DNA of 64,000 bases from Bordetella parapertussis (GTDB taxonomy: Bacteria; Pseudomonadota; Gammaproteobacteria; Burkholderiales; Burkholderiaceae_B), in the NCBI GenBank assembly GCA_945887835.1, contig CAMCZQ010000003.1, positions 1 to 64,000 of the forward strand. Direction: 5' to 3'. Shown one piece after another: positions 6,980 through 16,021 of the stretch. Position numbers and translations under genes: made by a program. The notes beneath the pieces are model-generated. The model was not told the DNA's origin. It made no database searches and was given only the letters and a program-made list of their open reading frames with translations. The number at the start of each line of letters is the position of its first letter. The stretch's first letter is position 1.

Positions 6980-9900
6980 TCAAACAAAACGGTCTGCGTG
7001 GTTGAGACTTGCTGCGGCTTGTTCGCTGTCAAGCAAAGGCAATAAGTTTGAATGGTCTTCTAAACGCCCCACAAGCAAGTGTTGCGTGCCTTGTAAATTT
7101 TGCCACGTGCCAATGGCCGCCAGTAAAGGCGCATGAAATAGCTCACGGCGCTGTCGTACGGCTAACTCAGCGCGTACGATCAGATTGACCGAGCCGGTTT
7201 CGTCTTCAAGTGTAATGAATACGACTCCCTTGGCGGTTTGTGGTCGCTGACGCATGGTGACCAGGCCACAAGCGCGTGCCAGACGCCCTTGTGGAAACTG
7301 TGCCAGCGTCGTGGCGGGCGCAAAGCGCAGGCGTGTCAAGGTTTGGCGTAGCAAAGCCAGAGGATGGCGCCCTAGCGTAAAGCCCAGACGTTGATAGTCA
7401 ACGACGATATCGTGTGCCTCTGTGGGGGCTGACAAAAGGGGTTGCTCGTGCTCGTGGGGCTCGGCTTCGCGCAGCAAGCCTTTGCTTGCCACACTCGCCG
7501 CCGCGTTCCAGGCCGCCAAACGGCGATGTCCGCTTAAAGAATGCAGGGCACCCGCCAGTGCGAGTTGTTGTAAAACAGACAGATTGAGCTCTGCGCGTCG
7601 ACCAAGTTCTTGGGTGTCAAGAAACGGTCCAGATTGCCTGGCCTCAAGCAGCGCCTGAGCAGCCTTTTCAGGCAAACCGAGAATCTGATTTAAGCCTAAG
7701 CGTACGGCGGGCCGTGCACCCGACAGGCCAGCTTTGTCTGACGCTTGCCTGGCTGCGTCAGGCGAAGCGAACGCCATCTCGAGCGTGCATTCCCAGTCAC
7801 TAGCCTGCACGTCGACAGGCAAAAGTTGTACCCCGTGACGACGCGCGTCTTGAATCAACTGTGAAGCCGCATAAAACCCCATTGGCTGCGAGTTCAGCAG
7901 CGAAGCCAAAAAGGCTTCGGGTTCGTGGCACTTTAACCAAGCGCTGGCATAGGCCAATAAAGCAAAGCTCGCGGCATGACTTTCAGGAAAGCCGTATTCG
8001 CCGAAACCCTCGATTTGTTTAAAAATTGTTTCAGCAAATTCAGGTGTGTAACCGTTATTCAGTAAACCCTCGATTAATTTTTGTCGAAATTGATCGACGC
8101 CTCCCTTGCGCCGCCAGGCTGCCATTGAGCGGCGTAATTCGTCAGCTTGGCCCGCAGTAAAGCCTGCCGCGGCCATCGCAATCTTCATGACTTGTTCTTG
8201 AAAAATCGGCACGCCTAACGTGCGCTCAAGCACCGCTCGCACCGCTTGGCTCGGAAACGTCACGGCCTCAAGGCCTTGCCGGCGTCGCAAGTATGGGTGC
8301 ACCATGCCACCTTGAATTGGCCCCGGCCGTACGATGGCAACTTCGATGACCAGATCGTAAAACTGACGGGGACGCAAACGCGGCAGCATTGACATTTGCG
8401 CACGCGACTCGATCTGAAAAACACCGACCGTATCCGCTGCACAAATCATGTCGTAGGTGGGACCGTCGTCATCCGAAATATCTTGCAAGCTAAAGTGTGG
8501 CAACTTGCGACGCCAGGCCACCCACTCTAGGCTGCGACGCAGCACCGTTAACATGCCTAGCGCCAGAATATCGACTTTTAATAAACCTACCGCGTCTAAA
8601 TCGTCTTTGTCCCACTGCACGACGCTGCGCTCTGCCATGGCGGCGTTTTCAATCGGTACTAAGCGTGACAACAAGCCACGCGCCAGCACAAAGCCACCCG
8701 GGTGCTGCGACAGGTGACGCGGAAACCCCATCAACGCCTGGGCAAGTTCGGCCCATTGTTGCGTGACACTAGCCTCGGCGTCTAAGCCCGCTTCAAGCAA
8801 ACGATTAATCAGATTTTGTTTGCCATCCCACCAGCGATGCGACTTAGCAACCCGGTCAATGATCTGTGCATCAATTCCCAGAGCGCGACCCGTATCGCGC
8901 AAGACACTGCGCGGTCGATACGAGGTGACCACGCCAGTTAATGCGGCGCGTTGCCGACCATATTTTTGATACAAGTATTGAATGACCTCTTCGCGGCGCT
9001 GGTGTTCAAAGTCAACATCGATATCCGGGGGTTCATTACGTTCGCGACTAATAAAGCGCTCGAATAACGCATTGCCGTTCGCGGGGTTAACGGCGGTGAT
9101 TCCCAGGCAATAACATACTGCTGAATTCGCTGCGGACCCGCGACCTTGGCACAAAATCTGTCGGCGCACCGCAAATTGCACAAGATCATAGACCGTTAAA
9201 AAATAGGTTTCATAGCCAAGCTCTGCAATGAGAGCGAGTTCGTGTTTAAGCTGTGCGCGAACAGTGTCGGGCACCCCAGCGGGGTAGCGTTTGGCCGCGC
9301 CTTGCCAAGTTTGCTCGTGCAGATATTGCACGGCACTGTAGCCTGTTGGTACGACTTCTTCGGGGTATTCGTAGCGTAATTCATCCAGGCTAAAGTGGCA
9401 TTGTTCGGCAATGCTGATGGTTTGCAATAAAAGTTCAGGGCCATACAGATTGCTTAAGCGCAAGCGTGTGCGCAGATGCTGTTCGGCGTTTGAGGCCAAG
9501 GCATAGCCGCATTGCGCAACGGTTTTGCGTAAACGAATTGCCGTCAAAATGTCATGCAAAGCTTTGCGCGAACGCTTGTGCATTTCGACCTGACCAAGCG
9601 CCACGCAAGGGATACCATAGGTTTGCGCCAGTGTTTGTAGCGCGTGTAAATGTGTGGTTTCTTGTGCGCGATGCAAGCGACTGATGCCGACCCAGCAGCG
9701 TGTTGAAAAATTCTGCGAAAGCCAGTCTAACTGTTTGGCAAAAGCCGCTGGTGTCACGTCTGAGGCGGGTATCAAGATCGCCAGACAGCCGTCAGTCACG
9801 ACATCTTGAGGCTGTAAAAAATATTGACCTTTAACCGCCTGCATGCGTCCACGCGTGATCACTTCGCATAAATTACCGTAGCCTTCGCGGTGCTGCGCGA

Positions 9901-10165
9901 GTAAGACAATTTTGTAAGGCGGTTGATTGCTTGGGTCAAGGCGAAGTTCAGAGCCTACTAATAAGGTCAGCCCTAATTTTTTGGCCTCAAGGTGGGCGCG
10001 CACAATACCTGCTAAAGAGCATTCGTCAGTGAGCGCCAGTGCGTGGTATCCCAACGCGGCCGCCTGAGCAACCAGACTTTCAGGCGAAGACGCACCACGC
10101 AAAAACGTAAAATTTGACAGGCAGTGAAGCTCGGCGTAGCCGGGTAAAACAGTGCTGAAATGCAT
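6980..10165 (-). CDS. dnaE2: Error-prone DNA polymerase DnaE2 (ImuC)
   Basis: C-family DNA polymerase of about 1061 residues that carries out mutagenic translesion synthesis together with ImuA and ImuB during the SOS response. An N-terminal PHP domain begins YAELHCLSNFTFLRGASSPE. The catalytic palm has PDIDVDF with Asp381 and Asp383, and the third acid is expected in LLKVDILALGML. The fingers, helix-hairpin-helix and OB domains follow (ITLEDETGSVNLIV near the C terminus). It lacks the C-terminal tau-binding extension of replicative DnaE, as expected for DnaE2. ATG 10165 lies 5 bp after the imuB stop (TAAGCGTCATG), so the genes are coupled; a longer frame to 10297 would overlap imuB and lacks homology. 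Confidence 0.97.
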   Translation of the reverse strand: MHFSTVLPGYAELHCLSNFTFLRGASSPESLVAQAAALGYHALALTDECSLAGIVRAHLEAKKLGLTLLVGSELRLDPSNQPPYKIVLLAQHREGYGNLCEVITRGRMQAVKGQYFLQPQDVVTDGCLAILIPASDVTPAAFAKQLDWLSQNFSTRCWVGISRLHRAQETTHLHALQTLAQTYGIPCVALGQVEMHKRSRKALHDILTAIRLRKTVAQCGYALASNAEQHLRTRLRLSNLYGPELLLQTISIAEQCHFSLDELRYEYPEEVVPTGYSAVQYLHEQTWQGAAKRYPAGVPDTVRAQLKHELALIAELGYETYFLTVYDLVQFAVRRQILCQGRGSAANSAVCYCLGITAVNPANGNALFERFISRERNEPPDIDVDFEHQRREEVIQYLYQKYGRQRAALTGVVTSYRPRSVLRDTGRALGIDAQIIDRVAKSHRWWDGKQNLINRLLEAGLDAEASVTQQWAELAQALMGFPRHLSQHPGGFVLARGLLSRLVPIENAAMAERSVVQWDKDDLDAVGLLKVDILALGMLTVLRRSLEWVAWRRKLPHFSLQDISDDDGPTYDMICAADTVGVFQIESRAQMSMLPRLRPRQFYDLVIEVAIVRPGPIQGGMVHPYLRRRQGLEAVTFPSQAVRAVLERTLGVPIFQEQVMKIAMAAAGFTAGQADELRRSMAAWRRKGGVDQFRQKLIEGLLNNGYTPEFAETIFKQIEGFGEYGFPESHAASFALLAYASAWLKCHEPEAFLASLLNSQPMGFYAASQLIQDARRHGVQLLPVDVQASDWECTLEMAFASPDAARQASDKAGLSGARPAVRLGLNQILGLPEKAAQALLEARQSGPFLDTQELGRRAELNLSVLQQLALAGALHSLSGHRRLAAWNAAASVASKGLLREAEPHEHEQPLLSAPTEAHDIVVDYQRLGFTLGRHPLALLRQTLTRLRFAPATTLAQFPQGRLARACGLVTMRQRPQTAKGVVFITLEDETGSVNLIVRAELAVRQRRELFHAPLLAAIGTWQNLQGTQHLLVGRLEDHSNLLPLLDSEQAAASLNHADRFV

Positions 10166-10170
10166 GACGC

Positions 10171-11667
10171 TTAACCAAAAAAGCCATGTAAAAACCAACG
10201 TGCCTGTTCGGTATCGCGTTCGCGGTAGATCCAGTAACGTACTGCCCGTTGATCTTGTGCAACAAAATAATCGCGTGCAATACGCAAGTGATCCCACCAG
10301 CCGCTTTCAATGCGTTCGGGGCCTCGTAGTAAGTGCAAAGGGCCCTCGTACATGGGTCGATCGCCCCTCACTTTGAGCGCCAAAGGCTCGGTTAACAACC
10401 AGAAAGGCCTTTCTCTTAAAAAGGGATCGTTTGCGTAGCTTGCAGGCGTGCTCAGTGAGGGGCTTGCCTCTGGTGTGAGTGAGGCTTTCAAAGGTAACCA
10501 GCGGTTCTCAATCTCAGGCCGGTGATCGGCAAGTTGTGCGGGTTGTAAAACGTGTTCGGCGCCAAGCCGTGCCGACAATAAATCAAGCAGACGCCGGTAA
10601 TCAGCCGGTGCGTGCAAGGGATCTGGAAACAGTGTCGCGCTGCGCGCACTTTGTTGTGCCAGCGCTTGGCTGCGTAAGGTCAGGGCAACGACTGGCCCCG
10701 CTAAGACTTGACGCGACAGGCGCTCGCGCAATAAAGGCACTAGCTGCACCATCAGCCAGACGGGTTCGCCAAAGGCGAGTTCAAGCACAGTGGGTGGGCA
10801 GGCGTGACGTCCGCGTTCGTGGTGCAGCTCAAGGATGGCGCTACGCAAGGCGGCTTGCCTGGCTGCTAACCAAGTACACAGGCTCAGTGCTAAACGCTCT
10901 GAGAGCCCGGCAAGCGCTGCCGTGTGTTCCAGGCGCTCGAGCAAGTCAAGTTGTTGAACAAATTGTTCGGGTGCGACATAAGGCGTCTGACGCCAGGGCC
11001 CCTGTGTATACGCTTGTTCGAGCTCGGCAAATAAAGCAGGGCCAACGCGTCGTTGTAGCCCCTTACGTGGCAGGGCTCGTAAGCCTCTGAGCGTTTCACA
11101 ACCAAGCGCGTTGAGCCAAACCAAATGCGGTTTAGCGCTTGGTAGCGCCGCGCAAGGTACACGACTGAGCAAACGTTCTAACGTTGCCTGGCCGCAGGCA
11201 TAACGTGCAGGCGATACTGCAGCTTGCGCTAACAGCCAGGCACCCCTTGCCGTTGGGGCAACGCTGCTTCGTACTTGCAGTTTCAAGAGCTTAAGTTTTT
11301 TGCGCAACCCTTGAACAATCGGACGCACGCCGCCAAATAACCGTAAGCTGTAAGTGGCTTCGAGCAACACAATGTCGCCGGTGTGTTGGTAGACAGACGG
11401 CGAATAGGCAAGGGCGGCTTGTGCAGCTTGAGCGTAAGCACTGTGTTCTGCGGCCGGATCTCTTGGATAAAGCAAACACTCAGGCGCCAGGCTGCGCGCC
11501 GTTGCGCAACGCATGCCCAGCGTCAGCCCGCGCTGCAGCGCGCCTGGCGTTGCAGCGATCAGAACATCGTGCTCGAACACGGCGGCGGCGGTGGGCTCAG
11601 TCAGCCAGTTGAGTCGCCACGTGTCCAGGCTGAGGTTGTGCAAGTGCAGGCCGATCCACAGGGTCAT
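10171..11667 (-). CDS. imuB: ImuB, catalytically inactive Y-family polymerase-like hub
   Basis: 498-residue Y-family-like protein that is not expected to polymerise DNA but bridges DnaE2 and the beta clamp. The N terminus WIGLHLHNLSLD lacks the DxD metal-binding signature that opens true Y-family polymerases. Palm/fingers-like and little-finger regions follow (PSVAPTARGAWLLAQAA resembles the family helix near residue 140). SATLFPD around residue 345 is a candidate clamp-binding motif. The start at 11667 gives the canonical N terminus and overlaps the end of imuA by 71 bp in another frame. Second gene of the SOS mutasome operon. Confidence 0.92.
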   Translation of the reverse strand: MTLWIGLHLHNLSLDTWRLNWLTEPTAAAVFEHDVLIAATPGALQRGLTLGMRCATARSLAPECLLYPRDPAAEHSAYAQAAQAALAYSPSVYQHTGDIVLLEATYSLRLFGGVRPIVQGLRKKLKLLKLQVRSSVAPTARGAWLLAQAAVSPARYACGQATLERLLSRVPCAALPSAKPHLVWLNALGCETLRGLRALPRKGLQRRVGPALFAELEQAYTQGPWRQTPYVAPEQFVQQLDLLERLEHTAALAGLSERLALSLCTWLAARQAALRSAILELHHERGRHACPPTVLELAFGEPVWLMVQLVPLLRERLSRQVLAGPVVALTLRSQALAQQSARSATLFPDPLHAPADYRRLLDLLSARLGAEHVLQPAQLADHRPEIENRWLPLKASLTPEASPSLSTPASYANDPFLRERPFWLLTEPLALKVRGDRPMYEGPLHLLRGPERIESGWWDHLRIARDYFVAQDQRAVRYWIYRERDTEQARWFLHGFFG

Positions 11668-12334
11668 GGGAGGATATTGAAAAAGAGTCTGAAGCTTGGG
11701 CGCCTAACCTGACGGGATGCCCGCAGGCTGGGCCACGACGTTTGATAATGGATAAAGTGAGAGCGCCCGATTGTTCAGGGGACAGCAACAGACGTAGGAC
11801 TGCAGGCGATGCTTGGCTTTGTACAGCGTGCGGGCGAAACATAAAAAATAGCGTTTGACTACTTTGTGCAGCCAGATGTAAACGCTTCAGTACCGAGGTT
11901 TGAATGGGATGCGCCCAAAACAACAAGGCCGCACAACTGCCATTCTTTAGAATTTGCTCAGCCGCCCAGTAGGCATCGCGCGCACGTTGTGGTGCCAAAT
12001 AAAGTAAACGTTGAGTGCCTAGTCGCCAGCCCGACCAGCAAGCACTATTCGGTTGATAAGGGGGCTGCAACAAGACAACCGGTTGTTTGTTTAAGTCAGC
12101 CTGTAAAGCGGTGCGCAACAGTTGGATTTCGCCTACGCCGGGCTGAGCAATCAGCAGTTCAATCAAACTGCCGGTTGGCCAGCCTTGCCCAGGCAGTTCG
12201 GCATCGAGTGCTGCAAAGCCCGTGGCGATCGTCGGCCCCGTACGCGCGCCAAATTGCGACCCCCGCCAAAGCGCAGGGTGCAAGTTAAGTAACGAGGTTG
12301 CGGGACCTGTTAAAGAAGAAAGAGGGCTCGACAT
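11597..12334 (-). CDS. imuA: ImuA, RecA-like SOS mutasome protein
   Basis: 245-residue ImuA (SulA-related, RecA-fold) protein, first gene of the imuA-imuB-dnaE2 operon. It has the family N terminus around LHPALWRGSQFG, the region TGFAALDAELPGQGWPTGSL and a degenerate Walker A-like loop QPGVGEIQLL; the middle segment CAALLFWAHP matches the position of Walker B in RecA relatives. ImuA supports translesion synthesis by binding ImuB, and may modulate RecA. The 3' end overlaps imuB by 71 bp. A LexA box lies about 45 bp upstream of the start. The transcript just before the ATG reads GATCTCCTTCA and has no purine-rich Shine-Dalgarno. Confidence 0.92.
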   Translation of the reverse strand: MSSPLSSLTGPATSLLNLHPALWRGSQFGARTGPTIATGFAALDAELPGQGWPTGSLIELLIAQPGVGEIQLLRTALQADLNKQPVVLLQPPYQPNSACWSGWRLGTQRLLYLAPQRARDAYWAAEQILKNGSCAALLFWAHPIQTSVLKRLHLAAQSSQTLFFMFRPHAVQSQASPAVLRLLLSPEQSGALTLSIIKRRGPACGHPVRLGAQASDSFSISSHDPVDRPALAQPQPGHVATQLAD

Positions 12335-12363
12335 TGAAGGAGATCAGTGAAAAGAAGATAAAA

Positions 12364-12409
12364 AGGAGCATAAATATACTGTACAAATATACAGTATATT
12401 TATGCTCCT
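12364..12409. repeat. 46-bp perfect palindrome enclosing the SOS box
   Basis: Two perfectly complementary 20-bp arms (12364-12383 and 12390-12409; left arm AGGAGCATAAATATACTGTA) flank a 6-bp centre. The LexA box is the core. On the minus strand, the direction of imuA, the right end is followed by TTTTTAT, so the transcript could also fold as a terminator-like hairpin in the leader. This is far longer than LexA needs. Confidence 0.9.
12379..12394 (-). promoter_or_regulatory. LexA binding site (SOS box) of imuA-imuB-dnaE2
   Basis: CTGTACAAATATACAG matches the consensus CTGT-N8-ACAG used by beta- and gammaproteobacterial LexA. It is centred about 53 bp upstream of the imuA start, where LexA would block RNA polymerase. 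It implies induction of the mutasome by DNA damage. Confidence 0.92.
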
Positions 12410-12632
12410 GCGTGTGCCACATCAAAAATAACGAGACCTACGGATTAACCCTTGCCTGTCCTGACTGACATACGTGCAATGCGCACAACAAACAAAAAAT
12501 CAGCTAAGTTTATGTCAAGCCCTTAGGCGTGCAGCTGCGGGAATATGGTCAGGTAATGCCTGATACCGACAAAGTTCTGTTGGATTCAGCCGCCGTTTGA
12601 GGCCTCTTGAAGGGATACTCAGGGAACACACA

Positions 12633-13616
12633 ATGCAAAGCAAAGTCATGTCGTTTTTAGGTGGTTTTCTTTTTATGGGTTGCGCGGCTGTGGCACTTGC
12701 GCAAAGTCCGTCCCCATACCCTAACAAACCCATCACAATGCTTGTCCCGTTTCCACCCGGAGGAGTGACTGACCTGGTGGCGCGCGAACTGAGCAAACGC
12801 TTGAGTGAGGGACTGGGTCAAGCCGTAGTCGTCGAAAACCGCATCGGTGCAGGTGGCAACATCGGCACCGCCGCGCTGGCTAAAGCGCAGGGCGATGGTT
12901 ATACCCTCGGGGTGATGACCGTCAGCGCGATGTCAATCGCCCCTCACATACAGAAGTCTTTAAGCTTTGTGCCGGCGCGCGACTTCACGCCGATCACGAA
13001 TATTGTGAATACGCCCGGCGCAGTTTTAGCAGGCATCACGACGCCTTATCACTCCTTACAAGACTTGGTGAAGGCCGCCAAAGCCGATCCCGGGAAGATC
13101 CCCTACGCAAGCGTGGGGCTTGGGTCTTTACCGCACTTGATTGCCGAAAAGCTCGCGCTTGATGCTGGCATTAGCTTGTCGCACATACCCTACAAAGGCG
13201 CGGCACCCGCCATGCAAGACTTATTAGCGGGCGTTGTGGCGTTGTCTTTTGAAAGTGCGCTGACCAATACCGTGACAAACTATCAAAGCGGCCGGTTAAG
13301 AGTGCTCGCCACAACGGGCTCAGTGCGAGTCCCCATCTTAAGCGGCATACCGACAGTGGCAGAGTCTGGTTACCCTGGCTTTGTCGCGCAAGGCTGGTTT
13401 GGTTTTTTTGGGCCAGCGGGTTTGCCGCCAGCCATTACCAAACGTTTGAATGAGATTGCCACAGCAATGCTCAAAGACAAACTAGTCGTAGAGCGCTTCG
13501 AAAAACTAGGCATCCAAGCCGATCCATTAACGCCTGAGCAATTCGTTACGTTTTTACAAGAACAAGATCGGATCTGGGCCGCGACCGCGAAAGGGTTGAA
13601 TTTACAGCTTGAATAA
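12633..13616 (+). CDS. Bug/TctC-family periplasmic solute-binding protein
   Basis: 327-residue tripartite-tricarboxylate-transporter receptor (Bug family). A Sec signal peptide ends near VALAQS; the mature protein starts with the family pattern YPNKPITMLVPFPPGGVTD, then VVENRIGAGGNIGT, and later the conserved SHIPYKGAAPAMQDLLAG and SGIPTVAESGYPGF. Bug proteins bind carboxylates or amides in the periplasm and are greatly expanded in Alcaligenaceae. No tctA/tctB membrane genes or catabolic enzymes are adjacent, so the ligand is unknown and it may feed a permease encoded elsewhere. ATG 12633 was preferred to the upstream 12597 start because it gives a normal signal peptide. Confidence 0.93.
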   Translation: MQSKVMSFLGGFLFMGCAAVALAQSPSPYPNKPITMLVPFPPGGVTDLVARELSKRLSEGLGQAVVVENRIGAGGNIGTAALAKAQGDGYTLGVMTVSAMSIAPHIQKSLSFVPARDFTPITNIVNTPGAVLAGITTPYHSLQDLVKAAKADPGKIPYASVGLGSLPHLIAEKLALDAGISLSHIPYKGAAPAMQDLLAGVVALSFESALTNTVTNYQSGRLRVLATTGSVRVPILSGIPTVAESGYPGFVAQGWFGFFGPAGLPPAITKRLNEIATAMLKDKLVVERFEKLGIQADPLTPEQFVTFLQEQDRIWAATAKGLNLQLE

Positions 13617-13720
13617 TGGCAATGCCAAACAAACCGCTGTCACGCAAAACAAGCTTGAGTCGCCAGTGGGTACGGCCCAAGCGTCAGAATGAATATTGAA
13701 AATTTGCGGCGTCATCGCGT

Positions 13721-14512
13721 TCAGGCAGGAGAAATGCTCGCGCTTAAAAAATCGACCCGCCAGTTGCTGTCGCCCGACTCTGAACCAAACGCGTCATAGC
13801 GTTTTTCATAAAACAAGGCATAGCCTTCGCGGTGCTTCAAAATGATGGTCGTGCAGCGCGTGCCGTAGCGTTCGTTTTGAATAAAGGGGCTCGCCAGCAG
13901 TTTTTCGCGATCAAGCCCGATGCCGGTATCGGGCAGTTCGTGCTCGGCGGCGCGGGTGGTATCGTGAAAAATCTCAAATAGTCGGGCAGGGTCGGGGTGT
14001 TGCGTTTGAGCCAGATGTTCCGACACACTGTGTTGCGTGCGAAGCAGTTTAGGCCAGGGCGTATTGAGCGTGGCATTTGACACTCCTGTCACGCCCTCAG
14101 GAACCTGACTAGGCTGCGTGGTTAAGCGGTTTGAGTAATACCAAAGGCCACTTGGGTCGCCCGTTAAAAGATTAAAGCCATTGTACGAAGCGTCTGGCCG
14201 CTGCAACGCTTGCAGATATTGTTGCGCCGACTGCTCTTGACGCAAATAGTGTTCGACAAGACGTCCGCGCGAGGGCGCGAAGTCATCGCGTTGTCCGGTT
14301 TCGCGATAATTCGTTAGCAGCGCGATACGCCCTGAAGTGGTCAAACCCAGCCAGGTACCGCCCGCCTGCAAATCACGACCGGCCAGCAGGTAAGGTGCCT
14401 CAGCCCAGGGCCGGGCAGCCTCAGTGGGTCGCGCGTGCAACTCATCGCGATTCGCCACAACGATTAGTGGCCAGTCAGGTAAAACATTTTGAGCAAAAAT
14501 AGCTAAACACAT
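13721..14512 (-). CDS. NRDE (TANGO2-like) family protein
   Basis: 263-residue member of the NRDE/TANGO2 family, named for the motif seen here as VVANRDELHARPT after the N-terminal MCLAIFA. Further family landmarks are AGRDLQAGGTWLGL and ALLTNYRE, and the closing region GTRCTTIILKHREGYALFYEKRYD. The N-terminal Cys2 following Met suggests an Ntn-hydrolase-like fold, although activity is not established for the family; roles in haem or lipid handling have been proposed for relatives. ATG 14512 places Cys at position 2; the longer frame to 14554 does not. Divergent from folC. Confidence 0.9.
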   Translation of the reverse strand: MCLAIFAQNVLPDWPLIVVANRDELHARPTEAARPWAEAPYLLAGRDLQAGGTWLGLTTSGRIALLTNYRETGQRDDFAPSRGRLVEHYLRQEQSAQQYLQALQRPDASYNGFNLLTGDPSGLWYYSNRLTTQPSQVPEGVTGVSNATLNTPWPKLLRTQHSVSEHLAQTQHPDPARLFEIFHDTTRAAEHELPDTGIGLDREKLLASPFIQNERYGTRCTTIILKHREGYALFYEKRYDAFGSESGDSNWRVDFLSASISPA

Positions 14513-14645
14513 TGCAAAGTGATGCTCCGGTTCAACGCTTGGGTCTGCGTTCACTCATGTTTGACGATTTTAGTAGAAATGCGTCAAGCGCTTCGATGCC
14601 TTGTTAAAATGCGTACTTGCCCGAAGATACCAAGCAGCCCTTACC

Positions 14646-15956
14646 ATGACCTTAGCTCCCCCGTCCTCGACCGCGTCGCTCCCCGACTGGCTCAGCTACC
14701 TCGAACAGCTTCACCCCAGCGCGATCGATATGGGGCTTGAGCGGGTACAAGACGTCGCTGCGCGTCTGCCTCTGAGCTCTGGCGCGGTCAAAATTGTAGT
14801 GGGGGGCACGAACGGCAAGGGTTCAACCTGCGCCATGCTCGAAGCGATTTTATTGGCGGCCGGCTATCGGGTGGGGCTTTACACTTCGCCGCATTTAGTC
14901 AACTTTAACGAGCGCGCGCGCCTGAATGGCGCAATCGTCTCTGATGCTGAATTTGTTCGGTACTTCAATATGGTTGAGCACGCGCGGCAAGGCGTTTCGC
15001 TGACCTATTTCGAATATTCAACACTTGCCACGCTTGCGATGTTCGCAGCCACACAACTTGATGTAATGGTGCTTGAAGTTGGGCTCGGTGGGCGCCTAGA
15101 CGCCGTGAACATCGTTCAGGCAGATTGCTCAATCATCACCAGCGTCGATATCGATCATGTTGAGTGGCTAGGCGACACGCGAGAAAAAATTGGCTTCGAA
15201 AAAGCCCATATCTTTCGAAGCGCGCGTCCCGCAATCTGCAGTGATCCCGCACCGCCTCAGTCTTTGCTTGATTATGCAAAAGCCATCGGTTGCGACCTTT
15301 GGCTCTTTGGCCGAGATTTCAACTACTCGGGCGACCGCCAGCAGTGGGCCTTTGCAGGGCGCCAGCAGCGGCGCAACGCTTTGGCGTATCCTGCCTTACG
15401 GGGCGCGAATCAGTTGTTAAACGCAGCAGGCGCCTTGGCTGCCCTAGAGGCTTTGCGTAACCGATTGGCGGTCCCTCAGCAGGCCGTCAGGTTGGGCTTG
15501 CTTCAAGCTTCACTGCCAGGACGCTTTCAGATTTTGCCCGGCCAGCCAACCGTCATTCTTGATGTGGCACACAACCCTCATGCTGTGGCAGTACTTGAAA
15601 AAAACTTGGGCAATATGGGCTTTCATCCCTATACCTATGCGGTCTTCGGGATGCTTGCCGACAAAGATATTGAGGCGGTGCTTAAGCACATGGCCCCGCG
15701 TATTGATCATTGGTTTTGTGCCGGTTTGCCCGGCCCACGTGGGCTGACAGCCGAACAACTCGCGCTCAGGGTGACCTCAGTCGTGGCAGCGGAGCAAAAG
15801 CCTGGCGAGCCGCCGGTGCCCGTCAGCGCCTATCCTTCGGTGGCGCTGGCGCTTGAAGCGGCCCACAAACTAAGTAAGCCGGATGATAGAATCATCATAT
15901 TCGGTTCGTTTTTGACCGTCGCTGGGGCCTTGCAAGCGAGTGGACGGTCTGTGTAA
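14646..15956 (+). CDS. folC: Bifunctional dihydrofolate synthase / folylpolyglutamate synthase
   Basis: 436-residue Mur-ligase-family enzyme that adds glutamate to dihydropteroate and to folates in the cytoplasm. The P-loop is GGTNGKGSTCAML; the folate-binding segment YTSPHLVNFNERARLNG follows and the central ATPase region contains LEVGLGGRLDAVN and TSVDIDHVEWLGDT. The C-terminal ligase domain starts near LDVAHNPHA. ATG 14646 gives the usual N terminus. First gene of the conserved set folC, SPOR protein, cvpA, purF; a 65-bp gap follows. Confidence 0.97.
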   Translation: MTLAPPSSTASLPDWLSYLEQLHPSAIDMGLERVQDVAARLPLSSGAVKIVVGGTNGKGSTCAMLEAILLAAGYRVGLYTSPHLVNFNERARLNGAIVSDAEFVRYFNMVEHARQGVSLTYFEYSTLATLAMFAATQLDVMVLEVGLGGRLDAVNIVQADCSIITSVDIDHVEWLGDTREKIGFEKAHIFRSARPAICSDPAPPQSLLDYAKAIGCDLWLFGRDFNYSGDRQQWAFAGRQQRRNALAYPALRGANQLLNAAGALAALEALRNRLAVPQQAVRLGLLQASLPGRFQILPGQPTVILDVAHNPHAVAVLEKNLGNMGFHPYTYAVFGMLADKDIEAVLKHMAPRIDHWFCAGLPGPRGLTAEQLALRVTSVVAAEQKPGEPPVPVSAYPSVALALEAAHKLSKPDDRIIIFGSFLTVAGALQASGRSV

Positions 15957-16021
15957 TCGTCGTTTGTTGTTTCTAAGCGCTTTTCGGAGCTGTCTGTTTT
16001 TGAGTCAGGGTGTTTCGATCA

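Noticed and set aside
10479-11090. Plus-strand open frame of 203 codons inside imuB
   Set aside because: Low-complexity Arg/Ala/Val composition typical of an antisense shadow, with clear ImuB coding on the other strand.
11866-12288. Plus-strand open frame of 140 codons inside imuA
   Set aside because: Shadow of imuA; no domain and no start signal.
12515-12600. Short open stretch on the plus strand ending ...DKVLLDSAAV before the Bug receptor gene
   Set aside because: Only about 30 codons since the last stop, no start signal and no recognisable family; open stretches of this length occur by chance.
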